Source: Ancylobacter aquaticus (GTDB lineage: Bacteria; Pseudomonadota; Alphaproteobacteria; Rhizobiales; Xanthobacteraceae). Taken from it: a stretch of DNA of 64,000 nucleotides. Made by a program: the position numbers and the translations under genes. The notes below the pieces were generated by a model that was given only the letters and a program-made list of their open reading frames with translations, was not told where the DNA came from and made no database searches. Below are positions 39,300 to 50,611 of the stretch, one piece after another (position 1 is the first letter of the stretch; each line of letters opens with the position of its first letter). The DNA is taken from positions 434,001-498,000 of the forward strand of contig NZ_SMFY01000002.1 in NCBI RefSeq assembly GCF_004339465.1, in the 5' to 3' direction.

Positions 39300-39314
39300 C
39301 GGTTTGTCCTCGGC

Positions 39315-40241
39315 TCAGTCGTGGAACGGCGCGACGGAAACGCGCCGCCCCAGCAGGAAGGCATCGGCGACCAGTTGCAACGGGGCGAGGTCGACATCCG
39401 ACCTTCCCTGAGCAACAAGTCCCACGAAGTGCTTGTAAATAGTCCTGTATTCGGCCTCCGGCTGGGCGCAGAGCACCTGGCCGTCCAGCGTCAGCTGGGC
39501 CCCGCCCTGCGCGATGAGCAGCGTGCCCCGGTCGGTGTCCACCGCGATGTCCCAGCTCTGCGGCCCGGTCTGCAGGAAATCGAGATCGGCCCGCACCTTC
39601 AGCCCGCCCGCATCGGCGAGATCAAGCGTGGCGGCGATGGGGGCGGCGCAGTTGGACGGGAAGGAAAGCTCCGCTCCGGTGACGAAGACCGGGCGCGCAA
39701 GGATGGCGGTGAGGATCGACAAAGCGTTGATGCCGGGGTCGAACACGCCGAGCCCGCCGGGCTCCCAGATCCAGCGCTGGCCGGGATGCCAGACCCGCAC
39801 GTCTTCCTTCCAGGTGATCGTCACCGCGCGCGGCGCCACCTCGGCGAGGAAGGCGCGGGCCGGCTCCACCGCCGGGGCGAAGCGCGAATGCCAGGTGGCG
39901 AACAAGGTCCGCCCCGACACCTCCGCCGCCGCGACGAGCGGGCCGAGTTCGCTCACCGTGGCGCCGGGCGGCTTTTCCAGCAGCACGTGCTTTCCCGCGC
40001 TCAAGGCCAGCGCCGCGAGGTCGTGCCGCCCCTGCGGCGGGGTGCACAGCGCCACGGCGTCGAACGCCTCGCGGCTCGCCAGCAGGTCGGCGAGGGTGGC
40101 GAAATGAGCGACGCCGTCGAGCGCGGCGTTACGGCTCGCCACCGCCACAAGCTCGATGCCGTCCGTCGCCGCGATGGCGGGCAGATGCTGGTCGCGGGCG
40201 ATCTTGCCGAGGCCGACAAGGGCGAGGCGGATCGGGCTCAT
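39315..40241 (-). CDS. Gfo/Idh/MocA-type L-arabinose / D-galactose 1-dehydrogenase
   Basis: A 308-residue NAD(P)-dependent sugar dehydrogenase. [20 protein letters not shown] is the Rossmann start; [19 protein letters not shown] holds the EKP motif; [38 protein letters not shown] and [16 protein letters not shown] strongly resemble Azospirillum L-arabinose 1-dehydrogenase and Pseudomonas galactose dehydrogenase, which accept both sugars. It makes the 1,4-lactone for the SMP-30 lactonase. Its ATG overlaps the stop of the upstream dehydrogenase gene. Confidence 0.9.
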   Translation of the reverse strand: MSPIRLALVGLGKIARDQHLPAIAATDGIELVAVASRNAALDGVAHFATLADLLASREAFDAVALCTPPQGRHDLAALALSAGKHVLLEKPPGATVSELGPLVAAAEVSGRTLFATWHSRFAPAVEPARAFLAEVAPRAVTITWKEDVRVWHPGQRWIWEPGGLGVFDPGINALSILTAILARPVFVTGAELSFPSNCAAPIAATLDLADAGGLKVRADLDFLQTGPQSWDIAVDTDRGTLLIAQGGAQLTLDGQVLCAQPEAEYRTIYKHFVGLVAQGRSDVDLAPLQLVADAFLLGRRVSVAPFHD

Positions 40242-41830
40242 CGCTGCGCCTCCCCGGACAACTCCGGTTTGCCGTCGATGAGGCGGGGCAGGCCGAGCGG
40301 GTTGCCTGCCTGCACGGCGGCGGGCAGCAGTTCGTCCGGCAGGTCCTGGTAGCAGACCGGCCGCAGGAAGCGGCGGATGGCCAGCGTGCCGACCGAGGTC
40401 GAGCGCGGGTCGCTGGTCGCCGGGAACGGGCCGCCATGCACCATGGCGTGACAGACCTCCACCCCGGTCGGCCAGCCATTGGCGAGGATGCGCCCGGCCT
40501 TGTCCTCCAGCAGCGGCAGCAGGGTGGCGGCGAGGGCGTGGTCGGCGGCGTCGAGATGCAGCGTCGCGGTCAGCTGACCTTCCAGCGCGCCAGCCACCGA
40601 CCGCATCTCGTCGGCGTCGGTGCAGCGCACCACCAGCGACGAGGCGCCGAACACTTCGTGCGACAGCACCGGCTCGCGCAGGAACGCCGCCGCCTCGGTG
40701 ACGAACAGCGCCGGGCGGCAGCTGTTGGGGCCGCCCTCGTTGCCGTGGGCGATCTCGGCCACCTCGGCCCGGCCCTCCAGCACCTCAATGCCCCTGCCAT
40801 AGGCGCCGGCGATGCCCGGCGTGAGCATGGTCGCAGCGGGGGCGGATGAGACGGCGCTGCCGGCGGCCGCGAGGAAACGGTCGAGCGCCGCGCCGGCCAT
40901 CGCGATGACGAGGCCGGGATTGGTGCAGAACTGGCCGGCGCCCATGGTCAGCGAGGCGGTGAAGCCGGTCGCCAGTGCCTCGGCCCTTGCCTCCAGCGCG
41001 GCGGGCAGCAGGAAGACGGGGTTGATGCTGCTCATCTCGGCGAAAACCGGGATCGGCTCGGGACGGCTGGCGGCGATGCGGCACAGCGCCAGCCCACCCG
41101 TGCGGGAGCCGGTGAAGCCCACCGCCTTGACGCACGGATCGGCCACCAGCGCGCCGCCGAGGTCGTTCGAGGTACCGGTGAGAAGCGAAAACACGCCTTC
41201 CGGCAGTCCTGCCTCAACCACAGCGGCGCGGATGGCACGGCCGACCAGCTCGGAGGTGCCGGGATGGGCGGGATGACCCTTGACGATGACCGGGCAGCCC
41301 GCCGCCAGCGCCGAGGCTGTGTCGCCGCCCGCCACCGAGAAGGCGAGGGGGAAGTTCGAGGCGCCGAACACCGCCACCGGGCCGAGGCCGATATGGCGCA
41401 TCCGCAAATCCGCGCGCGGCAGCGGCGTGCGCTCGGGCAGGGGGCTGTCGAGGCGCGGCTCGTCGGCCCCGCCGGCGCGCACCCAGCTGGCGAACAGCCG
41501 GAGCTGGCCGGTGGTGCGGCCCCGCTCGCCGGTGAGCCGGGCCACCGGCAGGCCGGTCTCGTGCGCGGCGCGCGTGACCAGGGTTTCGCCCAGCGCCTCG
41601 ATATTGGCGGCAACGGCTTCGAGGAAGGCGGCGCGCACCTCCGGTGGGGTGGCGCGGTAGAGCGGGAAGGCCTCGGCGGCGAGCACGGCGGCTTGCACCA
41701 CCTCGGCTGCACCGGCCTCATGGAAGCCCGGCTCCAATGCCGCGCCGGACGAGGGATCGACGGCGTAGAAGGTCGCCTCGCCGGAAATGTCGCGGGAACC
41801 GATCAGGGTGGCGCCGGTGATGTCGGTCAT
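40238..41830 (-). CDS. Alpha-ketoglutaric semialdehyde dehydrogenase
   Basis: A 530-residue aldehyde dehydrogenase of the 2,5-dioxovalerate type. [59 protein letters not shown] with the general-base Glu, and [16 protein letters not shown] with the catalytic Cys match that subgroup. It oxidises 2-oxoglutarate semialdehyde to 2-oxoglutarate, the exit step of the pentose pathway. ATG at 41830 is chosen because GAGGA sits 8 bases before it; ATG at 41836 or a GTG at 41845 overlapping the preceding stop are alternatives. Confidence 0.9.
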   Translation of the reverse strand: MTDITGATLIGSRDISGEATFYAVDPSSGAALEPGFHEAGAAEVVQAAVLAAEAFPLYRATPPEVRAAFLEAVAANIEALGETLVTRAAHETGLPVARLTGERGRTTGQLRLFASWVRAGGADEPRLDSPLPERTPLPRADLRMRHIGLGPVAVFGASNFPLAFSVAGGDTASALAAGCPVIVKGHPAHPGTSELVGRAIRAAVVEAGLPEGVFSLLTGTSNDLGGALVADPCVKAVGFTGSRTGGLALCRIAASRPEPIPVFAEMSSINPVFLLPAALEARAEALATGFTASLTMGAGQFCTNPGLVIAMAGAALDRFLAAAGSAVSSAPAATMLTPGIAGAYGRGIEVLEGRAEVAEIAHGNEGGPNSCRPALFVTEAAAFLREPVLSHEVFGASSLVVRCTDADEMRSVAGALEGQLTATLHLDAADHALAATLLPLLEDKAGRILANGWPTGVEVCHAMVHGGPFPATSDPRSTSVGTLAIRRFLRPVCYQDLPDELLPAAVQAGNPLGLPRLIDGKPELSGEAQR

Positions 41831-41841
41831 GGCCATATTCC

Positions 41842-42774
41842 TCACTTCCCCCAGCTCAGCACCAGCGGGTCGAGCCGGCGGGCGAGTTCGATCAGTCCGG
41901 CGCGGGTTGTGGGATGAACCGGCGGCAGCGGGGCGCGTAACGTATCGTGGGCGATCACGCCGCCCTCCTGCATCAGGATTTTCGCCGTGGCGAAGCCGGC
42001 CTGCCGGTTCTCGTAATTGATCAGCGGCAGCCAGCGCTCATAGGTGGCCAGCGCCGCCTCGCGATTGCCTGCGACATAGGGGTCGAGGATGGCGCGGATG
42101 CCGTCGGGATAGCCCCCGCCGGTCATGGCGCCGGTGGCGCCCGCATCGAGATCGGCCATCAGGGTGATGGCTTCCTCGCCATCCCACGGACCAATGATGG
42201 AATCGCCGCCGGCCTCGATCAGCGCCCGCAGCTTGTTGGCCGCCTGCGGCACCTCGATCTTGAAATAGGCGAGGTGCTCGATCTCCTTCGCCATCTTGGC
42301 GAGGAACGGCACCGAGAGCGGCGTGCCGGCGACGGGCGCGTCCTGCACCATGATCGGGATGTCGATGGCGTCGGAGACGGCCTTGTAGAACGCGTAGACC
42401 TGCGCCTCCGGCACGCGGAAAGTGGCACCGTGATAAGGCGGCATCACCATCACCATCGCTGCCCCGAGCTCCTGCGCCCGGCGCGAACGCTCGGCGCAGA
42501 TATGGGTGGCAAAATGGGTGGTGGTGACGATGACAGGCACCCGGCCCGCCACATGCTCCAGCACCGTCGCCATCACCAAATCGCGCTCGTCGTCGGCCAG
42601 CACGAACTGCTCGGAGAAATTGGCGAGGATGCACAGGCCGTGCGAGCCGGCGTCGATCATGAAGTCGATGGCGCGCTTCTGGCCGTCGAGATCGATCCGG
42701 CCCTCGGCGTCGAACACGGTCGGGGCGACCGGGAACACACCCTTATATGGGCCGGCAGCGGAAAGGCTCGTCAT
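41842..42774 (-). CDS. 2-keto-3-deoxy-pentonate dehydratase (DHDPS family)
   Basis: A 310-residue class I TIM-barrel enzyme of the dihydrodipicolinate synthase family. [60 protein letters not shown], and [13 protein letters not shown] with the Schiff-base Lys match L-2-keto-3-deoxyarabonate dehydratase. It converts the keto-deoxy acid to 2-oxoglutarate semialdehyde. It is wedged between the arabinonate dehydratase and the semialdehyde dehydrogenase, exactly the pathway order. Aldolase activity is possible within the family but less likely in this context. Confidence 0.88.
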   Translation of the reverse strand: MTSLSAAGPYKGVFPVAPTVFDAEGRIDLDGQKRAIDFMIDAGSHGLCILANFSEQFVLADDERDLVMATVLEHVAGRVPVIVTTTHFATHICAERSRRAQELGAAMVMVMPPYHGATFRVPEAQVYAFYKAVSDAIDIPIMVQDAPVAGTPLSVPFLAKMAKEIEHLAYFKIEVPQAANKLRALIEAGGDSIIGPWDGEEAITLMADLDAGATGAMTGGGYPDGIRAILDPYVAGNREAALATYERWLPLINYENRQAGFATAKILMQEGGVIAHDTLRAPLPPVHPTTRAGLIELARRLDPLVLSWGK

Positions 42775-42782
42775 CCTGCACC

Positions 42783-44531
42783 TCAGTGATTGTCGCGGGC
42801 GACGGGCGAACCCGAGCGTCCCACCAGAAAGTCGAAATCGGCGCCGCGGTCGGCCTGCAGCACGTGGTCGATGTAGAGACGCTGGTAGCCGCGCGTGGCA
42901 TGCGGGGCGGGAGCCACCCAGGCGGCGCGGCGGGCGGCCAACTCCTCCTCGCTCACATGCAGGTGCAGCGCGCGGGCAGGGACGTCGAGCGTGATCAAAT
43001 CGCCATTCCGTACCAGCGCCAGCGGCCCACCGGCGGTGGCCTCGGGGGCGACATGGAGCACGACCGTGCCATAGGCGGTGCCGGACATGCGGGCGTCGGA
43101 AATGCGGATCATGTCGCGCACGCCTTCGCGCAGCAGCTTGGCCGGCAGCGGCATGTTGCCGACCTCGGCCATCCCCGGGTAGCCCTTCGGGCCGCAATGC
43201 TTCAGCACCATGATGCAGGTGGCGTCGATGTCGAGCGCCTCGTCGTTCACCGCGTGGTGCATTTCCTCGACGCTCTCGAACACCACGGCGCGGCCGGTAT
43301 GCACCATCAGCTCCGGCGAGGCGGCGGACGGCTTGATGACGGCGCCATCCGGGGCGAGGTTGCCGGTGAGGATGGCGATGCCGGCCTCCGGCTTGAACGG
43401 CGCCTCGAACGGGGTGATGACCTCGGCGTTCCAGTTCGGCGCCGCCGCCACATTCTCCCACATCGTCCGACCATTGGCGGTGAGGGCGTCCCTGTGCAGC
43501 AGCCCGCGCTCGCCCAGCGCGCGGAGCACCGCCGGCAGGCCGCCGGCATAGTAGAAATCCTCCATCAGGAAGCGGCCCGACGGCATCAGGTCGACAAGGC
43601 AATGGATGTCGCGCCCGAGCCGGTCGAAATCGGCCAGCGTGAGATCGATGCCGACCCGGCCGGCGATGGCGAGCAGATGCACCACCGCATTGGTCGAGCC
43701 GCCGATGGCGGCCAGCGTGCGGATGGCGTTCTCGAAGGCGGCGCGGGTGAGGATGTCGGAGGGCTTGAGGTCCTCATGCACCATGTCGACGATGCGCCGC
43801 CCGGCCATGCGCGCCAGCAGATTACGCCGGGCATCGACGGCGGGGATGGCGGCGTTCTCCGGCAGGCCGATGCCGAGCGCTTCCACCATCGAAGCCATGG
43901 TGGAGGCGGTGCCCATGGTCATGCAGGAGCCGGAGGAGCGGTTCATGCCCGCTTCCGCCTCGTGGAACTCGGCCATGGTGATCTCGCCGGCCCGCAGCTG
44001 CTCGCTCATCGAGATGATGTTGGTGCCCGAGCCGATGATCTGCCCGCGATAGTTGCCGCGCAGCTGCGGCCCCCCGGAGACGCCGATGGCCGGCAGATCG
44101 GCGGAGGCGGCACCCATCAGCAGGGCCGGCGTGGTCTTGTCGCAGCCCATCAGCAGCACCACGCCGTCGAGCGGATGGGCGCGGATGGCTTCCTCCACAT
44201 CCATGGAGGCGAGGTTGCGAAACAGCATGGCGGTGGGACGCATCGTAACCTCGCCGAGCGAGGAGACGGGAAATTCCAGGGGATAGCCCCCCGCATCCAG
44301 CACGCCGCGCCGCACATGCTCGGCGAGATCGCGGAAATGGATGTTGCAGGGCGTCAGCTCGGACCAGGTGTTGCAGATGCCAATCACCGGCCGACCGTCG
44401 AAACGGTCCTGCGGCTGGCCGGAATTCTTCAGGAAGGAGCGGTAATAGAACCCCATCTTGTCCTGCCGGCCGAACCAGGCCTGACTGCGCAGCGTCTTCT
44501 TGTTGTCGTTGTTCGATCCGTCATCGCTCAT
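42783..44531 (-). CDS. L-arabinonate (and probably D-galactonate) dehydratase (IlvD/Edd family)
   Basis: A 582-residue Fe-S dehydratase. [57 protein letters not shown] and SSGSCMTMGTASTMASMVEA carry the cluster cysteines; CGPKGYPGMAEVGNMPLP, RISDARMSGTAYGTVVLH and a C-terminal DFLVGRSGSP resemble Rhizobium L-arabinonate dehydratase. That enzyme is known to accept L-arabinonate, D-galactonate and D-fuconate, so this gene could feed both the 2-oxoglutarate branch and DgoK/DgoA. It follows the GntR gene by 12 bases. Confidence 0.9.
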   Translation of the reverse strand: MSDDGSNNDNKKTLRSQAWFGRQDKMGFYYRSFLKNSGQPQDRFDGRPVIGICNTWSELTPCNIHFRDLAEHVRRGVLDAGGYPLEFPVSSLGEVTMRPTAMLFRNLASMDVEEAIRAHPLDGVVLLMGCDKTTPALLMGAASADLPAIGVSGGPQLRGNYRGQIIGSGTNIISMSEQLRAGEITMAEFHEAEAGMNRSSGSCMTMGTASTMASMVEALGIGLPENAAIPAVDARRNLLARMAGRRIVDMVHEDLKPSDILTRAAFENAIRTLAAIGGSTNAVVHLLAIAGRVGIDLTLADFDRLGRDIHCLVDLMPSGRFLMEDFYYAGGLPAVLRALGERGLLHRDALTANGRTMWENVAAAPNWNAEVITPFEAPFKPEAGIAILTGNLAPDGAVIKPSAASPELMVHTGRAVVFESVEEMHHAVNDEALDIDATCIMVLKHCGPKGYPGMAEVGNMPLPAKLLREGVRDMIRISDARMSGTAYGTVVLHVAPEATAGGPLALVRNGDLITLDVPARALHLHVSEEELAARRAAWVAPAPHATRGYQRLYIDHVLQADRGADFDFLVGRSGSPVARDNH

Positions 44532-44543
44532 GTCGGCACCTGT

Positions 44544-45278
44544 TCAGCCAGCCGCGCCGTGGCGGCGCAGGCCGTTGAAAATCACATTGGTCATGGCGGC
44601 CGCGGCGGCCTCCGCATCGGCGTCGGCAATCGCCTCGACGATGCGCTCATGGGCAACGACCGCGATGTCGTGCTCGCGCGCGTCGCCGGGCGCTGAGAGC
44701 ACGAAGGAGGCGCGCAGCGCCGCCTCGATCACCGCGCCGATGGAGCGCATGAACGGGTTTCCCGACGCGGTGGCCACCGCCACATGCAGCGTCAAATCCG
44801 CCTCGGCGAAACCTTCCGAGGCGCCGGGCTCGTCCTTCATCTGGGCCACGGCCCGGCGCATCACCGCGAGGTCTTCCGCCGTGTGGCGCTCTGCGGCCAG
44901 CGCGGCGGCGCGCGGCTCCACCGCGAGTCGGATCTCCGAGAGGTCGCGCAGGAAGCGCTTGTCGATGCCAGCATCGAGATGCCAGGCCAGCACGTCGGAA
45001 TCGAACATGTTCCAGAAGGCGCGCTCGCGCACCACCGTGCCGACGCGCGCCTTGGTGGAGAGCAGCCCCTTCGCCACCAGCGTCTTCACGCTCTCGCGCA
45101 GCACCGGGCGGGACACGCCGAAGATCAGCGTCAGCTCCGCATCGCCCGGCAGCTTGGCGCCCTCGCCATAGCGGCCGGCAATGATGTCGATGCCAATCGT
45201 GCGCGCCACTTCCGCGTGGTTGGAGTGGGAGCGCCGGGCCGGGATGACGATGATCTGCGACGTGTTTGGCGCGCTCAT
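44544..45278 (-). CDS. GntR-family (FCD) regulator of sugar-acid genes, DgoR-like
   Basis: A 244-residue GntR regulator. The winged helix is at residues 20-90 (HAEVARTIGIDIIAGRYGEG, LIFGVSRPVLRESVKTLVAK) and an FCD domain follows (LSEIRLAVEPRAAALAAERH; ADLTLHVAVATASGNPF). The FNMFDSDVLAWHLDAG-type linker is shared with galactonate and other sugar-acid regulators. It lies inside the operon, overlapping the YjfF gene by four bases, so it is probably autoregulated together with its target. A likely operator is AGTCATACTGTTTGACT at 50012-50028. Confidence 0.9.
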   Translation of the reverse strand: MSAPNTSQIIVIPARRSHSNHAEVARTIGIDIIAGRYGEGAKLPGDAELTLIFGVSRPVLRESVKTLVAKGLLSTKARVGTVVRERAFWNMFDSDVLAWHLDAGIDKRFLRDLSEIRLAVEPRAAALAAERHTAEDLAVMRRAVAQMKDEPGASEGFAEADLTLHVAVATASGNPFMRSIGAVIEAALRASFVLSAPGDAREHDIAVVAHERIVEAIADADAEAAAAAMTNVIFNGLRRHGAAG

Positions 45279-46267
45279 GGATGGACTCCGGCCGGGGCGC
45301 GCCGGGAGCGGCGGGCGAGGTGCAGGGTAAGCTGCTGGAAAGCGATGAAGGCGAACAGCAGCAGCCCGGTGGCGATCTTCGCCCACCAGCTGGAGAGCAT
45401 GCCGTCGAAGCTGATGTAGGTCTGGATCAGCCCCTGGATCATCACCCCGAGGAACGAGCCGAAGATGAAGCCGTAGCCGCCCGAGAGCAGCGTGCCGCCG
45501 ATCACCACGGCTGCGATGGCGTCCAGCTCCACCCCCACCGCCGAGAGCGAATAGCCCGACGAGGTGTAGAGCGAGAATACGATTCCCGCGAGCCCGGCCA
45601 GCACGCTGGAGAGGATGTAGATGAGAACCGTTGTGCGGGCGACATTGATGCCCATCAGCCCGGTGGCGGTACGCGAGCCGCCCAGCGCATAGACATTGGC
45701 GCCGAAACGGGTGAGGTGCAGAAGCACCATGCCGCCGATCACCACCGCCAGCATGACGAGGGCCGGCACGGTGAGGCGGGCGCCCCCCTCGAAGCGCAGC
45801 GCATGATCGGACAGATGCGCGTAGAGGTCGGCGGTGATCGGCAGCGATTCCGTCGACAGGAGGAAGCTCACCCCGCGCGCCAGGAACATGCCGGCCAGGG
45901 TGACGATGAAGGCCGGCAGCTCGAAATACTGGATGATCGCGCCCATGCACGCGCCAAAGGCGGCGCAGATGACAAGGATCAGCACGAAAGCCCAGAGCGG
46001 CGGCACGCCCCAGCGCTCGATCGCCAGCGCCAGGAACACGGTGGTGAAGCCGATGACGGAGCCGACCGAAAGGTCGATGCCGCCCGAGATGATGACGAAG
46101 GTCATGCCCACAGCGACGATGACTAGGAAGGCATTGTCGGTGAGCAGGTTCATCACCACCCGCAGCGAGGCAAAATTGGGATAGATGAGCGAGCAGACCA
46201 CGAAGCCGGCAAGGAACACCGCAGCCGTGGCGAGCACCGGCGTCAGCCGGCTCAGAAAACGGATCAT
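45275..46267 (-). CDS. yjfF: Sugar ABC transporter permease (YjfF-like)
   Basis: A 330-residue permease with about eight to ten hydrophobic segments. [20 protein letters not shown] is the class signature; [20 protein letters not shown] and FGANVYALGGSRTATGLMGI match YjfF, second channel subunit of the E. coli galactofuranose importer. It overlaps the YtfT-like gene by four bases. In this organism the ligand is probably arabinose, galactose or a furanose form. Confidence 0.9.
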   Translation of the reverse strand: MIRFLSRLTPVLATAAVFLAGFVVCSLIYPNFASLRVVMNLLTDNAFLVIVAVGMTFVIISGGIDLSVGSVIGFTTVFLALAIERWGVPPLWAFVLILVICAAFGACMGAIIQYFELPAFIVTLAGMFLARGVSFLLSTESLPITADLYAHLSDHALRFEGGARLTVPALVMLAVVIGGMVLLHLTRFGANVYALGGSRTATGLMGINVARTTVLIYILSSVLAGLAGIVFSLYTSSGYSLSAVGVELDAIAAVVIGGTLLSGGYGFIFGSFLGVMIQGLIQTYISFDGMLSSWWAKIATGLLLFAFIAFQQLTLHLARRSRRAPAGVHP

Positions 46268-47274
46268 GAGCGCTTGCCTCCCGATTTCGAGCGCTTGAAC
46301 AGCACGCCGATCCCGGCGAAATGACCGCCAAGGCGCGGCGACTGGGCGAGCAGCACGGTGAGCACGACGACGGCCTTCACCACCAGATTGGTCTCGGGCG
46401 GGAAGCCCGAGAGCAGGATGCCGGTATTCATCGCCTGGATGATGAAGGCGCCGACCACGGCGAGGATGATCGAGAACCGCCCGCCGAACAGCGATGTGCC
46501 GCCGATCACCACCGCGAGAATGGCGTCCAGCTCCAGCCACAGACCGGCATTGTTGGCGTCGGCGCCGAGGATGTCGGCGCTGGCGACGATGCCCGCGAGC
46601 GCCGCGCACAGGCCGCTCCAGACATAGACCCCGACGGTAATGAAGCGGGTGCCGATGCCGGCCAGCGCGCTCGCGCGGGGATTGCCGCCCGTGGCCTCGA
46701 TCATCAGGCCGAGGGCCGTGCCGCGTACAAGCGCAAGGGTCAGCGCCATCATGCCCAGCGTCAGCACCACGGGCGTCGGCAGGCCGAGCACCGAGCCACC
46801 GCCGAGAAAGGCGAGGTCGGGCGAGGTGAAGGTGACGATGCGCCCCTCCGTGATGAGCTGGGCGATTCCGCGCCCCGCCACCATGAGGATCAGCGTGGCG
46901 ACAATAGGCTGGATGCCGAGCACCGCGACCAGCAGCCCGTTCCACAGCCCGCAAAGCAGCCCGGCGCCCAGCGCCGCCGCCAGCACGACGGGCAGGGAAT
47001 GGGTGTCGGCGAGACTGGCGGCGATGGCGCCGCAGATCGCCATGACCGCGCCGACCGAGAGGTCGATGCCGCGCATGGCGATCACCAGCACCATGCCGAT
47101 GGACAGCAACGCCACCGGGGCGCCCCGATTGAACACGTCGATCAGGCTGCCGAACAGCCGCCCGTCCTGCACCCGTATGTCGAAGAATTGCGGCGAGACG
47201 ATCCAGTTGGCGACGAGGATAAGCCCCAGCGCGACGATCTGCGAGGTGCCGATGCGGGGAAGACGCAGTGCCAT
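46264..47274 (-). CDS. ytfT: Sugar ABC transporter permease (YtfT-like)
   Basis: A 336-residue permease. FFDIRVQDGRLFGSLIDVF, MRGIDLSVGAVMAICGAIAA, and EATGGNPRASALAGIGTRF match YtfT, first channel subunit of the galactofuranose-type importer. About eight hydrophobic helices are present. The gene starts 10 bases after the ATPase gene and overlaps the next permease gene. Confidence 0.9.
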   Translation of the reverse strand: MALRLPRIGTSQIVALGLILVANWIVSPQFFDIRVQDGRLFGSLIDVFNRGAPVALLSIGMVLVIAMRGIDLSVGAVMAICGAIAASLADTHSLPVVLAAALGAGLLCGLWNGLLVAVLGIQPIVATLILMVAGRGIAQLITEGRIVTFTSPDLAFLGGGSVLGLPTPVVLTLGMMALTLALVRGTALGLMIEATGGNPRASALAGIGTRFITVGVYVWSGLCAALAGIVASADILGADANNAGLWLELDAILAVVIGGTSLFGGRFSIILAVVGAFIIQAMNTGILLSGFPPETNLVVKAVVVLTVLLAQSPRLGGHFAGIGVLFKRSKSGGKRS

Positions 47275-47284
47275 GCCCACTCCC

Positions 47285-48832
<1,548 letters not shown>

Positions 48833-48859
48833 GGCGGCCTCGGAAGCGGCGGGAAAGCG

Positions 48860-48892
48860 GCGCGAGCCGGCCGGAGTTGAGCCGGCTCGCGC
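48860..48892 (-). other. Strong intercistronic hairpin after the binding-protein gene
   Basis: GCGCGAGCCGGC, a 9-base loop (CGGAGTTGA), and GCCGGCTCGCGC form a perfect 12-bp stem in the 125-base gap between the YtfQ-like gene and the ATPase gene. It lacks a T run. Such hairpins protect the binding-protein message and reduce read-through to membrane components. Confidence 0.62.
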
Positions 48893-48957
48893 GGGGCAGG
48901 GGCTGCGGGAGAGGACCGCAGCGGCGAGCCGAGACGGCCCTGCGTCCCTTGGTCCGC

Positions 48958-49923
48958 TCAGTAACCGAGATCTTTCTTGGATTCGTAGACCGCCATCGGG
49001 TTATCGGCCTGGGTGTAGAGCTTCGATTCCGTCTGGATCCACTTCGGCGGCATCGTGCCCTTGTCCTTGAAGGCGATGATCGCATCGAAGGCCGGGCCAG
49101 CCATGTTCGGGGTGAGTTCGACCGTCGCATTGGCCTCGCCGGCCGCCATCGCCTTGAAGATATCCGGCACGGCGTCGATGGAGACGGTGAGGACCTCGGT
49201 GCCCGGCTTCAGCCCGGCTTCCTTCATCGCCTGGATGGCGCCGACCATCATGTCGTCATTGTGGGCGTAGACGGCGCAGATGTTCTTGCCGCCGCCTTCC
49301 GCCTTGATGAAGCTCTCCATCACTTCCTTGCCCTTGGCACGGGTGAAGTCGCCGGTCTGGCTGCGCACGATCTTGACGTTGGAGGCGCCGGCGATGCCGT
49401 CCTCGAAGCCCTTCTTGCGGTTGGTGGCGACGCTGGCGCCGACCGTGCCCTGAAGTTCCACCACGTTGCAGGGCTTGCCGGCGGCGGTTTTCACCAGCCA
49501 TTCGCCGGCGACCTTGCCTTCATGCACGCTGTCGGAGGTCACGGCGGTCAGATAGAGGTCCTTGCCGGCGGGATCGATGTCGCGATCGAGCAGCACGACC
49601 GGGATCTTGGCCTCCTGGGCCTCCTTCAGCACCGAATCCCATCCGGTGGCGACGACGGGCGCGAGGAAGATGGCGTCCACGCCCTGCGCCACGAAGGAGC
49701 GGATCGCCTTGATCTGGTTCTCCTGCTTCTGCTGGGCGTCGGCGATCTTGAAATTGATGTTCCGCTTCTTGGCCTCGGCCTTGGAAACGGTGGTCTCGGC
49801 GGCGCGCCAGCCCGATTCCGAGCCGATCTGCGAGAAGCCGATGGTCATGTCGGCGGCCTGCGCGCCGACGGAGAAGAGCGCGCCGGAAACGGCGGACGCA
49901 AGCAGCAATGCCCTGAGATTCAT
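48958..49923 (-). CDS. ytfQ: Periplasmic sugar-binding protein (YtfQ-like)
   Basis: A 321-residue periplasmic binding protein. A signal peptide (residues 1-23, cleavage after AQA) is followed by MTIGFSQIGSESGWRAAETT, AIRSFVAQGVDAIFLAPVVA, VPVVLLDRDID and AVYAHNDDMMVGAIQAMKEA, matching YtfQ, a galactofuranose-binding protein. ATG at 49923 has GGAGAAACGCCA-type spacing upstream. First gene of a 16-gene operon, whose promoter region at 50007-50035 contains a likely GntR operator. Confidence 0.92.
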   Translation of the reverse strand: MNLRALLLASAVSGALFSVGAQAADMTIGFSQIGSESGWRAAETTVSKAEAKKRNINFKIADAQQKQENQIKAIRSFVAQGVDAIFLAPVVATGWDSVLKEAQEAKIPVVLLDRDIDPAGKDLYLTAVTSDSVHEGKVAGEWLVKTAAGKPCNVVELQGTVGASVATNRKKGFEDGIAGASNVKIVRSQTGDFTRAKGKEVMESFIKAEGGGKNICAVYAHNDDMMVGAIQAMKEAGLKPGTEVLTVSIDAVPDIFKAMAAGEANATVELTPNMAGPAFDAIIAFKDKGTMPPKWIQTESKLYTQADNPMAVYESKKDLGY

Positions 49924-50006
49924 TGGCGTTTCTCCCATGAGATCAAGCCGTCGCGCCACTGTCGGGTGCTTGCCGGCGGTGAATCTATGCCACAGTCTTG
50001 GCGGGC

Positions 50007-50035
50007 TGAATAGTCATACTGTTTGACTTTTTGAA
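50007..50035 (-). promoter_or_regulatory. Candidate promoter of the sugar operon with GntR-type operator
   Basis: On the minus strand TTCAAA (50035-50030) and TATTCA (50012-50007) are 17 bases apart. The inverted repeat AGTCA-N7-TGACT (50012-50028) fills the spacer almost exactly. A repressor bound there would block RNA polymerase; the operon's own GntR regulator is the natural candidate. The -10 box is weak, so the promoter assignment is tentative. Confidence 0.45.
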
Positions 50036-50152
50036 CCTCTCTACACCGGCACGGCGGAACGCGGCGGGTGGGCGCGGGGCAGGGGTGCGGGGAACGAGTG
50101 TTTCGTCGGGAAGTTCTTCCCGCAGCCAAAACCCTTGGCAGGAGGAACGCCA

Positions 50153-50605
50153 ATGACAACCACCCGGAAAAATGCCCGGACCATCGCCACCACTGTCTTT
50201 TTGGGCACCGCGCTGAGCCTTTTGGCCGGCGCCGCCCTGGCCGGACCATGTACCGACCGCCTCGCGCAGGTTGAAAAGAACGTCGCCGCCACCGATGCCG
50301 GATCGGGACCGACCCAGTTGCCGGCGGCCGGCACTACCGCCCCGGATGCCGGCGTGCCCCGCGCCGGGGAAGCGCCCGGCACCGGCGGCACGGCCGGTAT
50401 GAACGACGCGCTGGCCGGCAAGGCGGCTTCGCCCGGCGATGTCCGTGCCCAGACGTCCGGCCAGAAGACGGCGGCCGAGGGCGGGGCTTCCACGGCCGAC
50501 GAACTCTCCGACGCCCTCGCGCGCGCCCGTCAGGCCGATGCAAGCGGAGACGCGGCCGGGTGCGGCAACGCGCTCGACGAGGCGGAAAAGCTGATCCGTG
50601 GGTGA
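50153..50605 (+). CDS. Exported small protein of unknown function
   Basis: A 150-residue protein with a clear signal peptide (residues 1-30: TIATTVFLGTALSLLAGAAL, cleavage after ALA). The mature part begins GPCTDRLAQVEKNVAA, is rich in Ala, Gly and Thr, and has a second cysteine near the C terminus (AAGCGNALDEAEKLIRG), so one disulfide is possible. GGCAGGAGG precedes the ATG. No family recognised; presumably periplasmic. It is divergent from the sugar operon. Confidence 0.75.
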   Translation: MTTTRKNARTIATTVFLGTALSLLAGAALAGPCTDRLAQVEKNVAATDAGSGPTQLPAAGTTAPDAGVPRAGEAPGTGGTAGMNDALAGKAASPGDVRAQTSGQKTAAEGGASTADELSDALARARQADASGDAAGCGNALDEAEKLIRG

Positions 50606-50611
50606 GACACC

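Noticed and set aside
37464..40352. A 962-codon open frame on the + strand, antisense to the xylonate dehydratase and sugar dehydrogenase genes
   Set aside because: Long antisense frames are expected in G+C-rich DNA. The opposite strand encodes well-recognised enzymes, and the antisense translation is low-complexity His/Arg/Gly-rich without any domain.
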